Source: Cylindrospermum sp. NIES-4074 | GTDB lineage: Bacteria > Cyanobacteriota > Cyanobacteriia > Cyanobacteriales > Nostocaceae | Assembly: GCA_003994795.1 (NCBI GenBank) | Contig: AP018269.1 | Coordinates: 2,724,984 to 2,788,983, forward strand | Reading direction: 5' to 3' | DNA: 64,000 nucleotides | Shown here: one piece after another, positions 16,841 through 26,764 of the stretch | How the letters are laid out: the number at the start of each line of letters is the position of its first letter | Numbering within the stretch: position 1 is the stretch's first letter | Notes under the pieces: generated by a model | What the model was told of the DNA's origin: nothing | The model's input: only the letters and a program-made list of their open reading frames with translations | The model's database searches: none | Position numbers and translations under genes: made by a program

Positions 16841-19168
16841 TTAATGCTGGGATAATGGGGGTTTAGCGATAGAAAAGCCGCGTCGTGTGGGTTTGATACC
16901 GGCTAACTCCACCCGAAAACTTACCTTGTCGCTTTTTTCCCCGCTTCTCGCTTCCAAAGTCCAATTACCAGGACGCAAATGCCAAAATAAGGTATTAGCT
17001 GACTGTGTAGCTAACTTCTCACCATTAAGTGACCATTCTACAGGTGCAGATGTTCCTGCTAGCTTGAATTCTAGTTTTTGCTTGGCTTGTTCACCAGGAT
17101 ACAGCAAAAATAAATCGCCATTATGAGGTGATAAGATTCTGAAATTACTAGCAGCACAATTTGATTGATTTTGCCTTGCTAACCACTCATCATACTCTGA
17201 TGGTAAATTGAAATTCTGTTGATTTTCGTAGGCAATTTTATCTTCTGGGGCGAAATATTCTTGTACCACTGAGGTACAATTGGGTGTAGGCTTTAACCCG
17301 GAAATTGCACAGATAGGTAGTTGCACTAAACCCTCTGGAGGCTGAAAACCTTCTGGTTCTTGATGCTGGTGCAGGTGTAACATAATCCGATTCCACAAAG
17401 GTGCAGCACCCGTAACACCTGAAACTTGACGCATTGGTTCACCGTTAAAATTGCCTACCCAGGTGGCGACAGTGTAATCGGTTGAAAAGCCTACAGTCCA
17501 AGTATCCCGATAGTTAGAGGAAGTACCAGTTTTAACAGCAGTGGGAAAGGGTAAGTTTAATACCGAGTCTACACCAAAGGCTGTGGCACGGGCATGGCGA
17601 TCGCTTAAAATATCAGTTATTAATTGCCAGAACCGCGAATTTTCGATTTTAGATGGGGAATTTTGGCTTGGGGAATGATCAAATGTAGTTACCAACTGTG
17701 CGGCTTCTCCCTGTCGTGCCATAGTTAGGTAAGCCCTAGCTAATTCCCATAAACTGACTTCACCACTACCCAAAGTTAACCCCAAACCGTAATATTCTGG
17801 GGTTTGATTAAGATGTTCAAACCCTAATTGATGCAGACGTGCCAAAAAAGTCTCCACACCAACCTTTTCTAAAACCTTTACCGCTGGTACATTGAGGGAA
17901 TTTGCTAAAGCCACTCGCACCCGCACCGGGCCAAGAAAGTTTTCGGTGTAATCTGTTGGGCTATAAAGTTTCGCCCCTGGAATGGCATAGTATGAAGGCA
18001 CATCTGCTAAAATAGTATTTGGGCGAATCAATTTTTTTTCTAAAGCTAATTCATACACAAAAGGTTTGAGAGTAGATCCTGGTTGACGCAAAGCTTGCAC
18101 ACCATCGTTGCGTCCTAGTTTTGCTTCATTAAAATAATCAGGGGAACCGACATAAGATAAAACCTCCCCTGTGTGGTTGTCAATTACCAACGCTGCTGCA
18201 TCATGGACATTGTTAGCAGCGAGGGAAGCAATTACTTGCTGTACCTGTGCTTCCACAAACTGCTGCAAAGGTCTGTCTATAGTTGTCTGGATAGGGGAAG
18301 ATTCTTGTTCTGGGGTGCTTTGGGTTGCTAACCAAAACAAAAAGTGTGGTGCTGCAATAATGCCTTTTTGACGAGACTGAAATATAACTTTTTCTGTATA
18401 TATGCGTTCTGCTATTGGGCGAGTGATATATCTATCTTGTACCATCCGATTGAGGACGTATTTCTGTCGCTGCTTCAGTCGTTCCCAATGGTCGTAAGGA
18501 TTAAAGTATGTGGGATTATTGGGGATAGCTGCTAAAAGACTCGCTTGGGCTAGATTTAAATCACTTGCGGGAATGGAAAAATAAATCCGCGCGGCTGCTT
18601 CCACACCATAGATATTTCCTCCCATTGGTAGACGATTTATATATGCAGAAAGGATTTCATTTTTATTCATCCCGGCTGTTAACCGCCAAGATAGCCAAAT
18701 TTCCTGCAATTTACCTGCTAGATTGCGGGGAACTGGATCTAACATCCGCGCTAGCTGCATAGTAATTGTGGAAGCACCGGAAACAATCTTTTTGGCTTGG
18801 ATGGCTTCTTTGATAGCGCGGACTATTGCTTTGTTATCCAACGCCCCATGATGATAAAAGCTACCATCTTCAGCGGCTAAAATAGCATTGATAAATTGGG
18901 CAGAAACCTGATTTAATGGAACTGTGGCGGTATGTTCTTGGTCACGGGTGAGTAATGTTCCTAATGGTAAGCCGTGGCGATCGCTAAATTGTATTGCTAA
19001 CTGATTTTGAGCTATATTCGTAGCCCGGACAGGTGCAAGGTAAGGGATTAAACGCACTACAAAGCATAGCAGCAGCACAGCGAGGATAACTTTAGTGCTT
19101 TTACGATGCAGATGACGCTGGATATGAATTAGCGATCGCCAATTTAGTTTCTTTAATTTTCTATACAT
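16841..19168 (-). CDS. pbpC: Penicillin-binding protein 1C (bifunctional peptidoglycan synthase)
   Basis: This 775-residue protein has an N-terminal cytoplasmic basic stretch and one membrane anchor (VILAVLLLCFVVRLIPYL). A GT51 glycosyltransferase domain follows, with catalytic E100 in AAEDGSFYHH and further motifs ASTITMQLARM and MGGNIYGVEAAA. The transpeptidase domain has SxxK as STLK (RQPGSTLKPF), SLN and KTGT. Residues ~690-770 form the C-terminal BiPBP_C beta-domain that marks the PBP1C subfamily. It polymerises and cross-links peptidoglycan in the periplasm. In E. coli pbpC sits next to an alpha-2-macroglobulin gene; here that partner type is 17 kb away at 36025-41742. Confidence 0.93.
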   Translation of the reverse strand: MYRKLKKLNWRSLIHIQRHLHRKSTKVILAVLLLCFVVRLIPYLAPVRATNIAQNQLAIQFSDRHGLPLGTLLTRDQEHTATVPLNQVSAQFINAILAAEDGSFYHHGALDNKAIVRAIKEAIQAKKIVSGASTITMQLARMLDPVPRNLAGKLQEIWLSWRLTAGMNKNEILSAYINRLPMGGNIYGVEAAARIYFSIPASDLNLAQASLLAAIPNNPTYFNPYDHWERLKQRQKYVLNRMVQDRYITRPIAERIYTEKVIFQSRQKGIIAAPHFLFWLATQSTPEQESSPIQTTIDRPLQQFVEAQVQQVIASLAANNVHDAAALVIDNHTGEVLSYVGSPDYFNEAKLGRNDGVQALRQPGSTLKPFVYELALEKKLIRPNTILADVPSYYAIPGAKLYSPTDYTENFLGPVRVRVALANSLNVPAVKVLEKVGVETFLARLHQLGFEHLNQTPEYYGLGLTLGSGEVSLWELARAYLTMARQGEAAQLVTTFDHSPSQNSPSKIENSRFWQLITDILSDRHARATAFGVDSVLNLPFPTAVKTGTSSNYRDTWTVGFSTDYTVATWVGNFNGEPMRQVSGVTGAAPLWNRIMLHLHQHQEPEGFQPPEGLVQLPICAISGLKPTPNCTSVVQEYFAPEDKIAYENQQNFNLPSEYDEWLARQNQSNCAASNFRILSPHNGDLFLLYPGEQAKQKLEFKLAGTSAPVEWSLNGEKLATQSANTLFWHLRPGNWTLEARSGEKSDKVSFRVELAGIKPTRRGFSIAKPPLSQH

Positions 19169-19483
19169 TTTTTGTAACTGACGATTGTAATAAGTAGTAT
19201 TTATTCTTCCCCCACACCCCGAACCTGCAACCCCACACCCAAAATTAATGCTGTAGAAGTGATTGAGCAGTTAATTTTGTCTGTAGAAAGATAGATGGAT
19301 AGATGGAGCTAGAAAGATAATCTTAAAAGACATTAGTAGTCAACTGTTAGAAATTTGAGTTGTGTACATTGAGGGGCTGGGAGATTTATCAGTACTGGTT
19401 TTTATCATTTCTGACTTTGAATTGCTGAACCTGTAGTGATTGTTAGGAATTTACCATAAAACTCTCAAAATTCCGGGAAATTT
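19169..19483. other. Divergent promoter region pbpC / glycosyltransferase-Glf
   Basis: The 315 bases lie between divergently read genes and must hold both promoters. Apart from C-rich runs near 19209-19242 I see no repeat, RNA or short gene. Confidence 0.45.
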
Positions 19484-21916
19484 ATGTCAAGCGAACAAGC
19501 TAATAACCAAAACAACAACGCTAGCCATATTGTCTCACCCAAGCGGAGCCAAAAAAAGCGATCGCAGCTAGTAAATGTGCAATCATCTCTAAATTTATCC
19601 TTCTCCAATAAAAACTCTCAAGCCAAAGAAACATTTAAAGATACACCTGATATAGTTTGCTTATCACATTTGCGTTGGAATTTCGTCTATCAAAGACCAC
19701 AACATATTTTAAGCCGCTGCGCTCAAGGAAAGCGAGTGTTTTTTATTGAGGAACCAATCTTGAGCGGTGAACCGTTGGGGCGGTTGGAGATCAGCCAAGA
19801 TGAGAGTGGGGTAGTTGTGGTTGTACCACACTTACCACAAGGATTGAGTGAAGAAGCAGTGAATGCGGATTTACAACTGCTGCTCGATGCTTTGTTTGCA
19901 GAGTATAACATCCGCAAATATATTGCTTGGTACTATACACCAATGGCGATCGCCTTTACACGCCATTTACAACCCCAAGCAGTAGTATATGATTGCATGG
20001 ATGAGTTGTCTGGATTCCAAGGAGCGCCACCAACTTTAAAAGACTACGAAGCGGAACTATTCCGTCGTGCAGACTTGGTGTTTACGGGGGGACAAACCCT
20101 TTACGAAAGTAAGGTACACCAGCACCCAAATGTCTACGCATTCCCCAGCAGTGTAGATGTACCGCACTTTGCACAGGCCAGAAACCTGAAACAAGAACCA
20201 GCAGATCAAGCTCATATTCCCCATCCCCGTCTTGGCTTTGTTGGTGTCATTGATGAGCGGATGGATATAAAACTCCTACGTGGTATTGCTGAAGCTCGTC
20301 CTGATTGGCATTTGGTGATGATTGGGCCTGTTGTGAAAATTGATCCAGCCAATTTACCACAGGGCGAAAATATTCATTATCTCGGAAGCAAAAACTATAA
20401 AGACTTACCTGCATATTTAGCAGGGTGGGATTTGGCAATGTTGCCATTTGCGCGGAATGACTCAACCCGCTTTATTAGTCCCACAAAGACTCCAGAGTAT
20501 TTAGCCGCAGGTAAACCAGTGGTGTCAACTTCCATCAGGGATGTAGTGCGTCCTTACGGAGATTTGCGGCTGGTGCGAATTGCAGACGAAGTTGCTGAGT
20601 TTGTGGTCGCTGCTGAACAAGCAATGCAAGAGGATACCCCAGCATCAGAATGGTTGAGTCGGGTAGATACCTTTTTAGAGCAGATTTCTTGGGATCGGAC
20701 TTGGGCATCAATGATGAAATTAATAGATTCTGCCATAGCTGCCCGCAGTGAGGAAAAAAAAAATAACTCCCTGAGTGCGATCGCTGGTAAACAATCACCA
20801 AGTATCATAACTAGAGATTTTGTTTTTGATTATTTAATTGTTGGTGCAGGGTTTTCAGGTAGTGTCATCGCTGAACGTTTAGCGAATCAGTCTGGTAAGA
20901 AAGTGCTGATTGTGGACAAGCGAAACCATATCGGTGGCAATGCTTACGATCATTACAACGATGATGGTATTCTCGTACATAAATACGGCCCCCACATCTT
21001 TCATACTAACTCCCGCGAGATTTTTGAATACCTCTCGCGCTTTACTCAGTGGCGGTCTTATGAACATCGCGTCCTGGCTAGCGTAGACGGACAACTCGTG
21101 CCCATACCCATCAACCTCGACACCATCAACATACTCTATGGCATGGATCTCAATTCATTTGAAGTAGAAGATTTCTTCAAAGCACTTGCAGAACCAAAAG
21201 AATATATTCATACTTCAGAAGATGTGGTGGTGAGCAAAGTTGGTCGAGTATTATATGAAAAGTTTTTCCGGGGTTACACCCGCAAACAATGGGGACTCGA
21301 CCCATCGGAACTTGATAAATCAGTAATTGCCAGAATTCCCACCCGCATCAACCGCGATAACCGCTATTTTACCGATACTTATCAAGCAATGCCTCTGCAC
21401 GGCTTTACTCGGATGTTCGAGAATATGTTAAATCACCCCAATATTAAGGTGATGCTGAACACCGATTACCAGGAAATTCAAAAGGCGATACCTTGTCGGG
21501 AAATAATTTACACTGGCCCGGTTGATGAATTTTTTGATTATCGCTACGGGAAATTACCCTATCGATCGCTTGATTTTAAGCACGAAACCCATAATGTGCC
21601 AGTATTTCAGTCTGCCCCAGTCATCAACTATCCCAATGAACACCTTTACACTCGTGTCACAGAGTTTAAATATCTGACTGGACAGGAACACGCTAAAACT
21701 AGCATTGTTTACGAATTTCCCAAAGCAGAAGGCGATCCTTATTACCCTGTACCACGTCCTGAAAATCAGGAAGTTTACAAAAAATACAAGGCGCTAGTAG
21801 ATGCAACGCCAGGAATTTATTTTGTGGGACGGCTAGCCACTTACAAGTATTACAACATGGATCAATGTGTGGCTCAGGCTCTGACTACGTTTAAACAAAT
21901 TGCGGTTAAAAAATAG
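19484..21916 (+). CDS. glf: Fusion of glycosyltransferase and UDP-galactopyranose mutase
   Basis: This is an 810-residue two-enzyme fusion. Residues ~1-55 are a polar leader. Residues ~57-430 are a GT-B type glycosyltransferase (LSHLRWNFVYQRPQHIL; later PRLGFVGVIDERMD, IHYLGSKNYKDLP, PTKTPEYLAAGKPVVS). After a short linker, residues ~446-805 are a full-length Glf: FAD Rossmann motif VGAGFSGSVIAERLA, HIGGNAYDHY, GPHIFHT, the substrate-loop tryptophan in TRKQWGL, and RVTEFKYLTG. Glf converts UDP-galactopyranose to UDP-galactofuranose in the cytoplasm. The fused transferase may use that product, which is an inference. The symbol applies to the C-terminal half. The next gene is another fusion acting on sugars. 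Confidence 0.9.
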   Translation: MSSEQANNQNNNASHIVSPKRSQKKRSQLVNVQSSLNLSFSNKNSQAKETFKDTPDIVCLSHLRWNFVYQRPQHILSRCAQGKRVFFIEEPILSGEPLGRLEISQDESGVVVVVPHLPQGLSEEAVNADLQLLLDALFAEYNIRKYIAWYYTPMAIAFTRHLQPQAVVYDCMDELSGFQGAPPTLKDYEAELFRRADLVFTGGQTLYESKVHQHPNVYAFPSSVDVPHFAQARNLKQEPADQAHIPHPRLGFVGVIDERMDIKLLRGIAEARPDWHLVMIGPVVKIDPANLPQGENIHYLGSKNYKDLPAYLAGWDLAMLPFARNDSTRFISPTKTPEYLAAGKPVVSTSIRDVVRPYGDLRLVRIADEVAEFVVAAEQAMQEDTPASEWLSRVDTFLEQISWDRTWASMMKLIDSAIAARSEEKKNNSLSAIAGKQSPSIITRDFVFDYLIVGAGFSGSVIAERLANQSGKKVLIVDKRNHIGGNAYDHYNDDGILVHKYGPHIFHTNSREIFEYLSRFTQWRSYEHRVLASVDGQLVPIPINLDTINILYGMDLNSFEVEDFFKALAEPKEYIHTSEDVVVSKVGRVLYEKFFRGYTRKQWGLDPSELDKSVIARIPTRINRDNRYFTDTYQAMPLHGFTRMFENMLNHPNIKVMLNTDYQEIQKAIPCREIIYTGPVDEFFDYRYGKLPYRSLDFKHETHNVPVFQSAPVINYPNEHLYTRVTEFKYLTGQEHAKTSIVYEFPKAEGDPYYPVPRPENQEVYKKYKALVDATPGIYFVGRLATYKYYNMDQCVAQALTTFKQIAVKK

Positions 21917-22487
21917 GGGTGTAGAGGTAATAGAGCATTTCTCAATTAGGTGAGGTATGGTTCGTATTAATGACAGCGATTTTCAGGTAAATAGACCATA
22001 CAGTAGGGGCACAGCACTGCTCATACGTGTCAACTTAAGGTGAAGCCCTCGTAATGACGTGATATCAAACTTATTCAATTACCAACCAATCCCAAAGAAC
22101 CCCACCCCGGCTTTGCTGACGCAAAACCTCCCCTCCCCTCTTGAGGGGAGGGGATTGAGGGGTGGGGTCAAACGTTTGTGGGACAACGGGTTGAGCTTAA
22201 GTTGACACCAATGGTCGGAGGCTGGGAACGAGATAAACGAGTCTGATGCACCCCACAAAGCCATGTCATACCATTTCTCTTAAACCTTGATACATATGAT
22301 TTATCCTAGCCCCCCTTTTTAAGGGGGGTTGGGGGGATCTCATTTGTTTCAACTTTATGGGGAATTGGTATCAGTTACGTAAGTCCTAAATTAATTTAAG
22401 TTCCTGTATGCTTCTCGGTAAGCGTTAAGCAGGTTTTTACCCTACACCCCACACCCCACACCCTAAACCCCATTCAAATCGTAAATT
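21917..22487. other. Intergenic region with several C/G-run hairpins
   Basis: It contains the palindrome at 22130-22153 and, at 22300-22341, a C-run/G-run hairpin (CCCCCCTTTTTAAGGGGGG) related to the core of the element at 2415-2569. A TTAAGTTGACAC segment (22198-22208) beside GGCTGGGAACGAGAT recurs near 33213-33252. At 22373 there is a half end ACGTAAGTCCT of the GGACTTACGC family. No gene is seen. Confidence 0.55.
22130..22153. repeat. Perfect C/G-run hairpin
   Basis: CCCCTCCCCTC pairs with GAGGGGAGGGG around TT. It sits within a larger imperfect palindrome (ACCCCACCCC... to ...GGGGTGGGGT at 22099-22168). It is a common type of cyanobacterial intergenic repeat and may act as a terminator for the upstream fusion gene. 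Confidence 0.55.
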
Positions 22488-24722
22488 ATGGTCTCAAATT
22501 CAAAACCTCCCTTAGAAATGTGGGCCGGTGTGGAGTGTACCCTGAATCGTGTGGGTGAGGAATATTTTGACCAGCTAGAACGCAACGGTCATGCAAACCG
22601 GTTGGATGACTTGGAATTATTTGCTGACTTAGGGATAAAAGCAATACGCTATCCAGTGTTGTGGGAGCGGGTTGCACCCAATGGGTTAGAAAATGCAGAC
22701 TGGTCTTGGACGGATGTGCGGTTGAGGAGGTTACGGGAACTTGGTATTTGTCCCATTGTGGGGTTAGTACATCATGGTAGCGGGCCTCGTGATACCAGCT
22801 TGGTAGATCCAGATTTTCCCGAAAAACTAGCGATTTTTGCCCGTGCGGTGGCAGAACGCTATCCTTGGATTACGCATTACACACCCATCAATGAACCACT
22901 GACAACAGCGCGATTTAGTGGCATGTATGGTCACTGGTACCCTCACGGCCGGGATGATTTAACTTTTGCCCGTGCTTTATTGGGGCAGTGTCGCGCGATC
23001 GCATTTTCCATGCAAACAATTCGGGAAGTCAACCCCAATGCCCAACTTGTACAAACCGAAGATTTGGGTAAGGTTTACAGCACACCAAAACTAACACATC
23101 AAGCAGAATTTGAAAACCATCGCCGCTGGCTGAGTTTTGATTTATTATGTGGTCGAGTTAATCCCATTCATCCCATGTGGGGTTACTTGCGCCACTGTGG
23201 CATCAGCGAGGCTGAACTTAAGGAATTTTGCCAAAATATATCTTGTCCACCTGATATTATCGGGATTAACCATTACCTGACAAGCGATCGCTTTTTGGAT
23301 GAACGTTTAGAAAATTATCCAGCCTGCACACATGGCGGTAATGGGCGAGATGAGTACGCAGATATAGAAGCTGTGCGAGTTTGTGCTGAAGGTGCGGCAG
23401 GGCCACGCACATTGCTGAAAGAAGCCTGGGAACGCTACAATTTACCGCTTGCTATTACCGAAGTTCATGTTAATTGCACCCGTGAAGAACAGCTACGCTG
23501 GCTTTATGAAGTGTGGAATGCCGCCCAAGAATTAAGAAATCAAGGTGTAGATGTTCGTGCTGTCACTGCTTGGGCGCTTCTGGGTAGCTACGATTGGAAT
23601 AGCTTAGTAACTCGCTGGGTCGGTCACTACGAGCCAGGGGTGTTTGATTTGCGTTCTCCCCATCCCAGAGCAACTGCGATCGCCAAAATAATACGTGATT
23701 TAGCCACAGGGCGTCAACCCCATCACCCCGTACTTGCTACACCAGGCTGGTGGCATCGGCAAGAGCGACTATTATACCCAGCCGTAAGTTGTTCGGCAAC
23801 TGGCCAGTCAACCAATAATCCCAAATCCAAAATTCAAAATCCAAAATCGGTCAGTCCCCTAGTCATCGTCGGCGCCACAGGCACTCTAGGAAGGGCTTTT
23901 GCTCGGTTGTGTGAAAGGCGCGGGATCACATATCGTCTCATGTCCCGCCAAGAGATGGATATTGCCAATCCTGCCTCCGTCGATGGGGTGCTGGCTGAGT
24001 TGAAACCTTGGGCAGTTGTGAATGCTGCGGGATATGTGCGGGTGGATGATGCAGAGCATGAACCGCAGATTTGTTTAAAGATTAACACAGATGGTGCGGA
24101 AAATTTAGCTCATGCGTGCGATCGCCATCATGTGCCACTACTGACTTTTTCATCTGATTTGGTATTTGATGGTACTGCAACCGACCCTTATATAGAAACT
24201 GATGCAACTAGCCCTTTAAATGTGTATGGACACAGCAAAGCTTTAGCAGAAGAACGGGTATTGCAAGCTAATCCAGCATCTTTGGTGATTCGTACCAGTG
24301 CATTTTTCGGCCCTTGGGATGATTTTAACTTCGTTACCATCGCCCTGCGTCAACTCCGTGCTGGCAATACTTTCTTTGCTGCTGAAGATGGCATTGTTTC
24401 GCCTACTTATGTACCGGATCTTGTCCATGCTAGCCTTGATTTATTGATTGATGGCGAGTGTGGTTTATGGCATTTGGCTAACAAAAGTGCGTCAGCGCAG
24501 CTTACAGACGGTATCACCTGGTCTGAATTAGCACGGCTAGCAGCAATCACCGCAGGGGTAAGTGTCAGCAATCTCATTCCTGTGCCTACACGAGAACTCG
24601 GTTTAATCGCTCCCCGTCCTATATACAGCGTTCTCGGTAGCAGTCGCGGTCAGATTATGCCCTGTCTTGATAGCGCCATTTCCCGCTATTTCGATGAAAT
24701 ATTGGTAATTGGTAATGGGTAA
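22488..24722 (+). CDS. Fusion of GH1-like glycosidase and RmlD-like sugar-nucleotide reductase
   Basis: This 744-residue fusion has a TIM-barrel like glycoside hydrolase family 1 at residues ~8-430, with acid/base E136 in INEP and a probable nucleophile E325 in AITEVHVN. Residues ~457-740 resemble dTDP-4-dehydrorhamnose reductase (RmlD): VGATGTLGRAFARL nucleotide loop, NAAGYVRVDDAE, and the YxxxK pair in YGHSKALAEE. The linker (~444-455, NPKSKIQNPKS) is encoded by AATCCAAAATCC-type repeat DNA also seen between genes here, so repeat insertion may have made or lengthened it. There is no signal peptide. The fusion could remodel a deoxysugar-containing oligosaccharide in the cytoplasm; the true substrate is unknown. 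Confidence 0.85.
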   Translation: MVSNSKPPLEMWAGVECTLNRVGEEYFDQLERNGHANRLDDLELFADLGIKAIRYPVLWERVAPNGLENADWSWTDVRLRRLRELGICPIVGLVHHGSGPRDTSLVDPDFPEKLAIFARAVAERYPWITHYTPINEPLTTARFSGMYGHWYPHGRDDLTFARALLGQCRAIAFSMQTIREVNPNAQLVQTEDLGKVYSTPKLTHQAEFENHRRWLSFDLLCGRVNPIHPMWGYLRHCGISEAELKEFCQNISCPPDIIGINHYLTSDRFLDERLENYPACTHGGNGRDEYADIEAVRVCAEGAAGPRTLLKEAWERYNLPLAITEVHVNCTREEQLRWLYEVWNAAQELRNQGVDVRAVTAWALLGSYDWNSLVTRWVGHYEPGVFDLRSPHPRATAIAKIIRDLATGRQPHHPVLATPGWWHRQERLLYPAVSCSATGQSTNNPKSKIQNPKSVSPLVIVGATGTLGRAFARLCERRGITYRLMSRQEMDIANPASVDGVLAELKPWAVVNAAGYVRVDDAEHEPQICLKINTDGAENLAHACDRHHVPLLTFSSDLVFDGTATDPYIETDATSPLNVYGHSKALAEERVLQANPASLVIRTSAFFGPWDDFNFVTIALRQLRAGNTFFAAEDGIVSPTYVPDLVHASLDLLIDGECGLWHLANKSASAQLTDGITWSELARLAAITAGVSVSNLIPVPTRELGLIAPRPIYSVLGSSRGQIMPCLDSAISRYFDEILVIGNG

Positions 24723-24753
24723 TGGGAGGAAATAAGAGAGACAGCCTGGGACG

Positions 24754-24927
24754 TTGGACTTGATTTTTGCCACCTTGAAACCAGAACTGGAACACTGGGA
24801 TTTTCTCATCCTGTCGGCTCAAGAGTTGATAAAGTCCGGAAAAGGTTACACCCAAATTTATGGAATTGTGACTGGAGTGGCGATCGCACAAATGCAGCAA
24901 AATAAAGGATTGCATTTGGCTACTTAA
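24754..24927 (+). pseudogene. Possible gene remnant (57 codons, no good start)
   Basis: From TTG 24754 to the stop at 24925-24927 a frame encodes LDLIFATLKPELEHWDFLI and later GKGYTQIYGIVTGVAIAQ, which reads like a natural protein C-terminus. There is no ATG near the beginning, and an in-frame stop lies at 24733. It overlaps the end of the convergent cupin gene by 4 bases. I do not recognise the family. Confidence 0.3.
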
Positions 24928-25307
24928 GACTTTAGCACAGGTTTTGCTACGCTATCCCCTGATTTTGAAGGCCATCTCACAGTTAAAATAGTGCAGTCGG
25001 ACTCTGCAACCCAAGTATGGGAGACACCCGCACACCAAAGAACATAGTCACCCTCTTGAGTGAGGACAATTTCTCTATCCTCAAAATGAAGGATAAATCT
25101 GCCATTAATCAATATAGAAAGAGTAGCAGCTACGTTATTTACCGCCCACTGAGTGCGACTCTCTCCGGCTTGATGCATCCCCCATTTCACTTCTAACAGT
25201 TCCGTTGCTCTGGGGTCATCAACAGGGGTGATAAAATGACCAATAAACCATCCCCAACGATTTGCACCTTCTTTAGCAGCATTGCCAAAAATAACTTTAG
25301 GCTGCAT
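24924..25307 (-). CDS. Small cupin-fold protein downstream of galK
   Basis: This 127-residue protein has the look of a single cupin barrel: ATLSILINGRFILHFEDREIVLTQEGDYVLWCAGVSHTWVAESDCTIL contains the alternating strands and a GD(Y)xxxxxGxxHxW second motif, with histidine near residue 105. The first cupin motif is poor, so metal binding is uncertain. There is no signal peptide. ATG 25307 lies inside the end of galK (11 bases before its end), so its translation is probably coupled to galK. A role in sugar metabolism or sensing follows only from context. Confidence 0.7.
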   Translation of the reverse strand: MQPKVIFGNAAKEGANRWGWFIGHFITPVDDPRATELLEVKWGMHQAGESRTQWAVNNVAATLSILINGRFILHFEDREIVLTQEGDYVLWCAGVSHTWVAESDCTILTVRWPSKSGDSVAKPVLKS

Positions 25308-26379
25308 CACTCAATTCCAAATCAGGAACCAAAACTCGTCCGCTGTATCCTGTTTGGTGGTATTGTTCAAGGGTGTGATTAGCGTAGGCTTTCCCCTCAC
25401 CTGATTTCACCAAAGCCACACAAGCCCCACCAAATCCTGCACCCGTTAACCTCGCACCGAAAACTCCTGGTGTTTTCTGCAAAATTTCCACCAACGTATC
25501 CAGCGCTGGTACAGAAACTTCGTAATCATCGCGCAAACTGGCATGGGATGCGTTCATCAATGAGCCAAAACGCTCAGGTGTTACTCCCTGCAAAACTTCC
25601 AAAACGCGGTTATTTTCTGTCACCACATGACGAGCGCGACGCCGCAAGGGTTCTGGTAATACTTTTGTTGCCTCAACATCTGTAATATCTCGCAGTGCCT
25701 TTACCGCCAGCAGATGCGCCGCTTCTTCACACTCAGCACGGCGTTGATTATAACCGCTAGTTGCCAGTGTGCGAGGGACACCGCTATCAATTACTACAAT
25801 CTCTGCTCCCCTGGGGAAAGGTATCATTTGGCGTTCCAGGGTACGAGTATCTAAAAATAAGATATGCTCTGTATCAGCCAAGCTAGAAGCCATTTGATCC
25901 ATGATGCCACATTGCACGCCAGCATAATGGATTTCTGCTTGCTGGGCTAGTTGAGCGATTTCCACATCATCGAGAGGTAGTTCGAGGAGTTGACGAATTG
26001 CTCTGAGGGTTGCTACTTCCAGCGCTGCACTACTGGATAAACCAGAACCCATAGGAACTGAGGATTTCACGTATAAAGACAGCGGTGGTATTGTCTGTCC
26101 TGCTGCTTTCAAAACCTCAATGCAACCAAAAATATAACTGGCAAATCCAGACGGCGTATAGTTTATGTCTAGAATGTCCACGCGATCGCTTAAATTTTCA
26201 GAGTAAAAGTGATGTTGTCCATCATCACTCAAGCCTATTTGTACCGTCGTACATTGGGGAATGGCAGTCGGGAGGACAAAACCATCGTTGTAGTCGGTAT
26301 GTTCACCCAGTAAGTTTACTCTTCCTGGGGCGCTGGCTTGAGTTTCAGGTAATCTACCAAATATTTGTGAGAAATTCAT
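25297..26379 (-). CDS. galK: Galactokinase
   Basis: This 360-residue GHMP-family kinase phosphorylates galactose at C1 with ATP, the first step of the Leloir pathway. The galactokinase signature GRVNLLGEHTDYNDG is at residues 19-33, the GHMP ATP loop PMGSGLSSSAALE about 110-122, catalytic Asp region CGIMDQMAS, and the C-terminal GARLTGAGFGGACVAL. The length is normal. ATG 26379 is chosen; a GTG two codons upstream is also in frame. It overlaps the cupin gene. It is cytoplasmic. GalT is encoded 3.3 kb away on the same strand with three small secreted-protein genes between; no galE is in the window. Confidence 0.96.
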   Translation of the reverse strand: MNFSQIFGRLPETQASAPGRVNLLGEHTDYNDGFVLPTAIPQCTTVQIGLSDDGQHHFYSENLSDRVDILDINYTPSGFASYIFGCIEVLKAAGQTIPPLSLYVKSSVPMGSGLSSSAALEVATLRAIRQLLELPLDDVEIAQLAQQAEIHYAGVQCGIMDQMASSLADTEHILFLDTRTLERQMIPFPRGAEIVVIDSGVPRTLATSGYNQRRAECEEAAHLLAVKALRDITDVEATKVLPEPLRRRARHVVTENNRVLEVLQGVTPERFGSLMNASHASLRDDYEVSVPALDTLVEILQKTPGVFGARLTGAGFGGACVALVKSGEGKAYANHTLEQYHQTGYSGRVLVPDLELSDAA

Positions 26380-26687
26380 AATCACTTTGTGATAACAAAG
26401 TTGTCAAATATTCTATCTCTGTCCACGGGATGAAGCTGACAGAGTTGGGTTGTAAACATCTAATAGTACAGCACGGCATAATTGACACTCTCAGGTATAT
26501 TCGCGCAGCGTTCCCGTAGAGTAGATATGCTCGTTACCCCCAGATGCGCTTAGATGGAAACCACAAACGCTACGTCGTGACACGCTAAAACTTTATTATA
26601 GACGTTAATATTTGCTAAATGAATTAACGCCTGAAACCATTGAAACTCTGTTCTAAATTGAATTAAATCATCTTATAAGTAACGCTC
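26380..26687. other. Intergenic region upstream of galK and the tandem genes
   Basis: It holds the divergent promoters of galK (minus) and of the first tandem gene (plus). A GTTCCCGTAGAGTAGATAT segment (26510-26528) resembles scattered cyanobacterial repeats. No gene or clear hairpin is seen. Confidence 0.4.
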
Positions 26688-26764
26688 AAAAATAAAAGGT
26701 TAGTTCTGCATAATTCCATGTTTGTTCATAGATATGTAATTACAAGCCAATACCGGACAACAAC

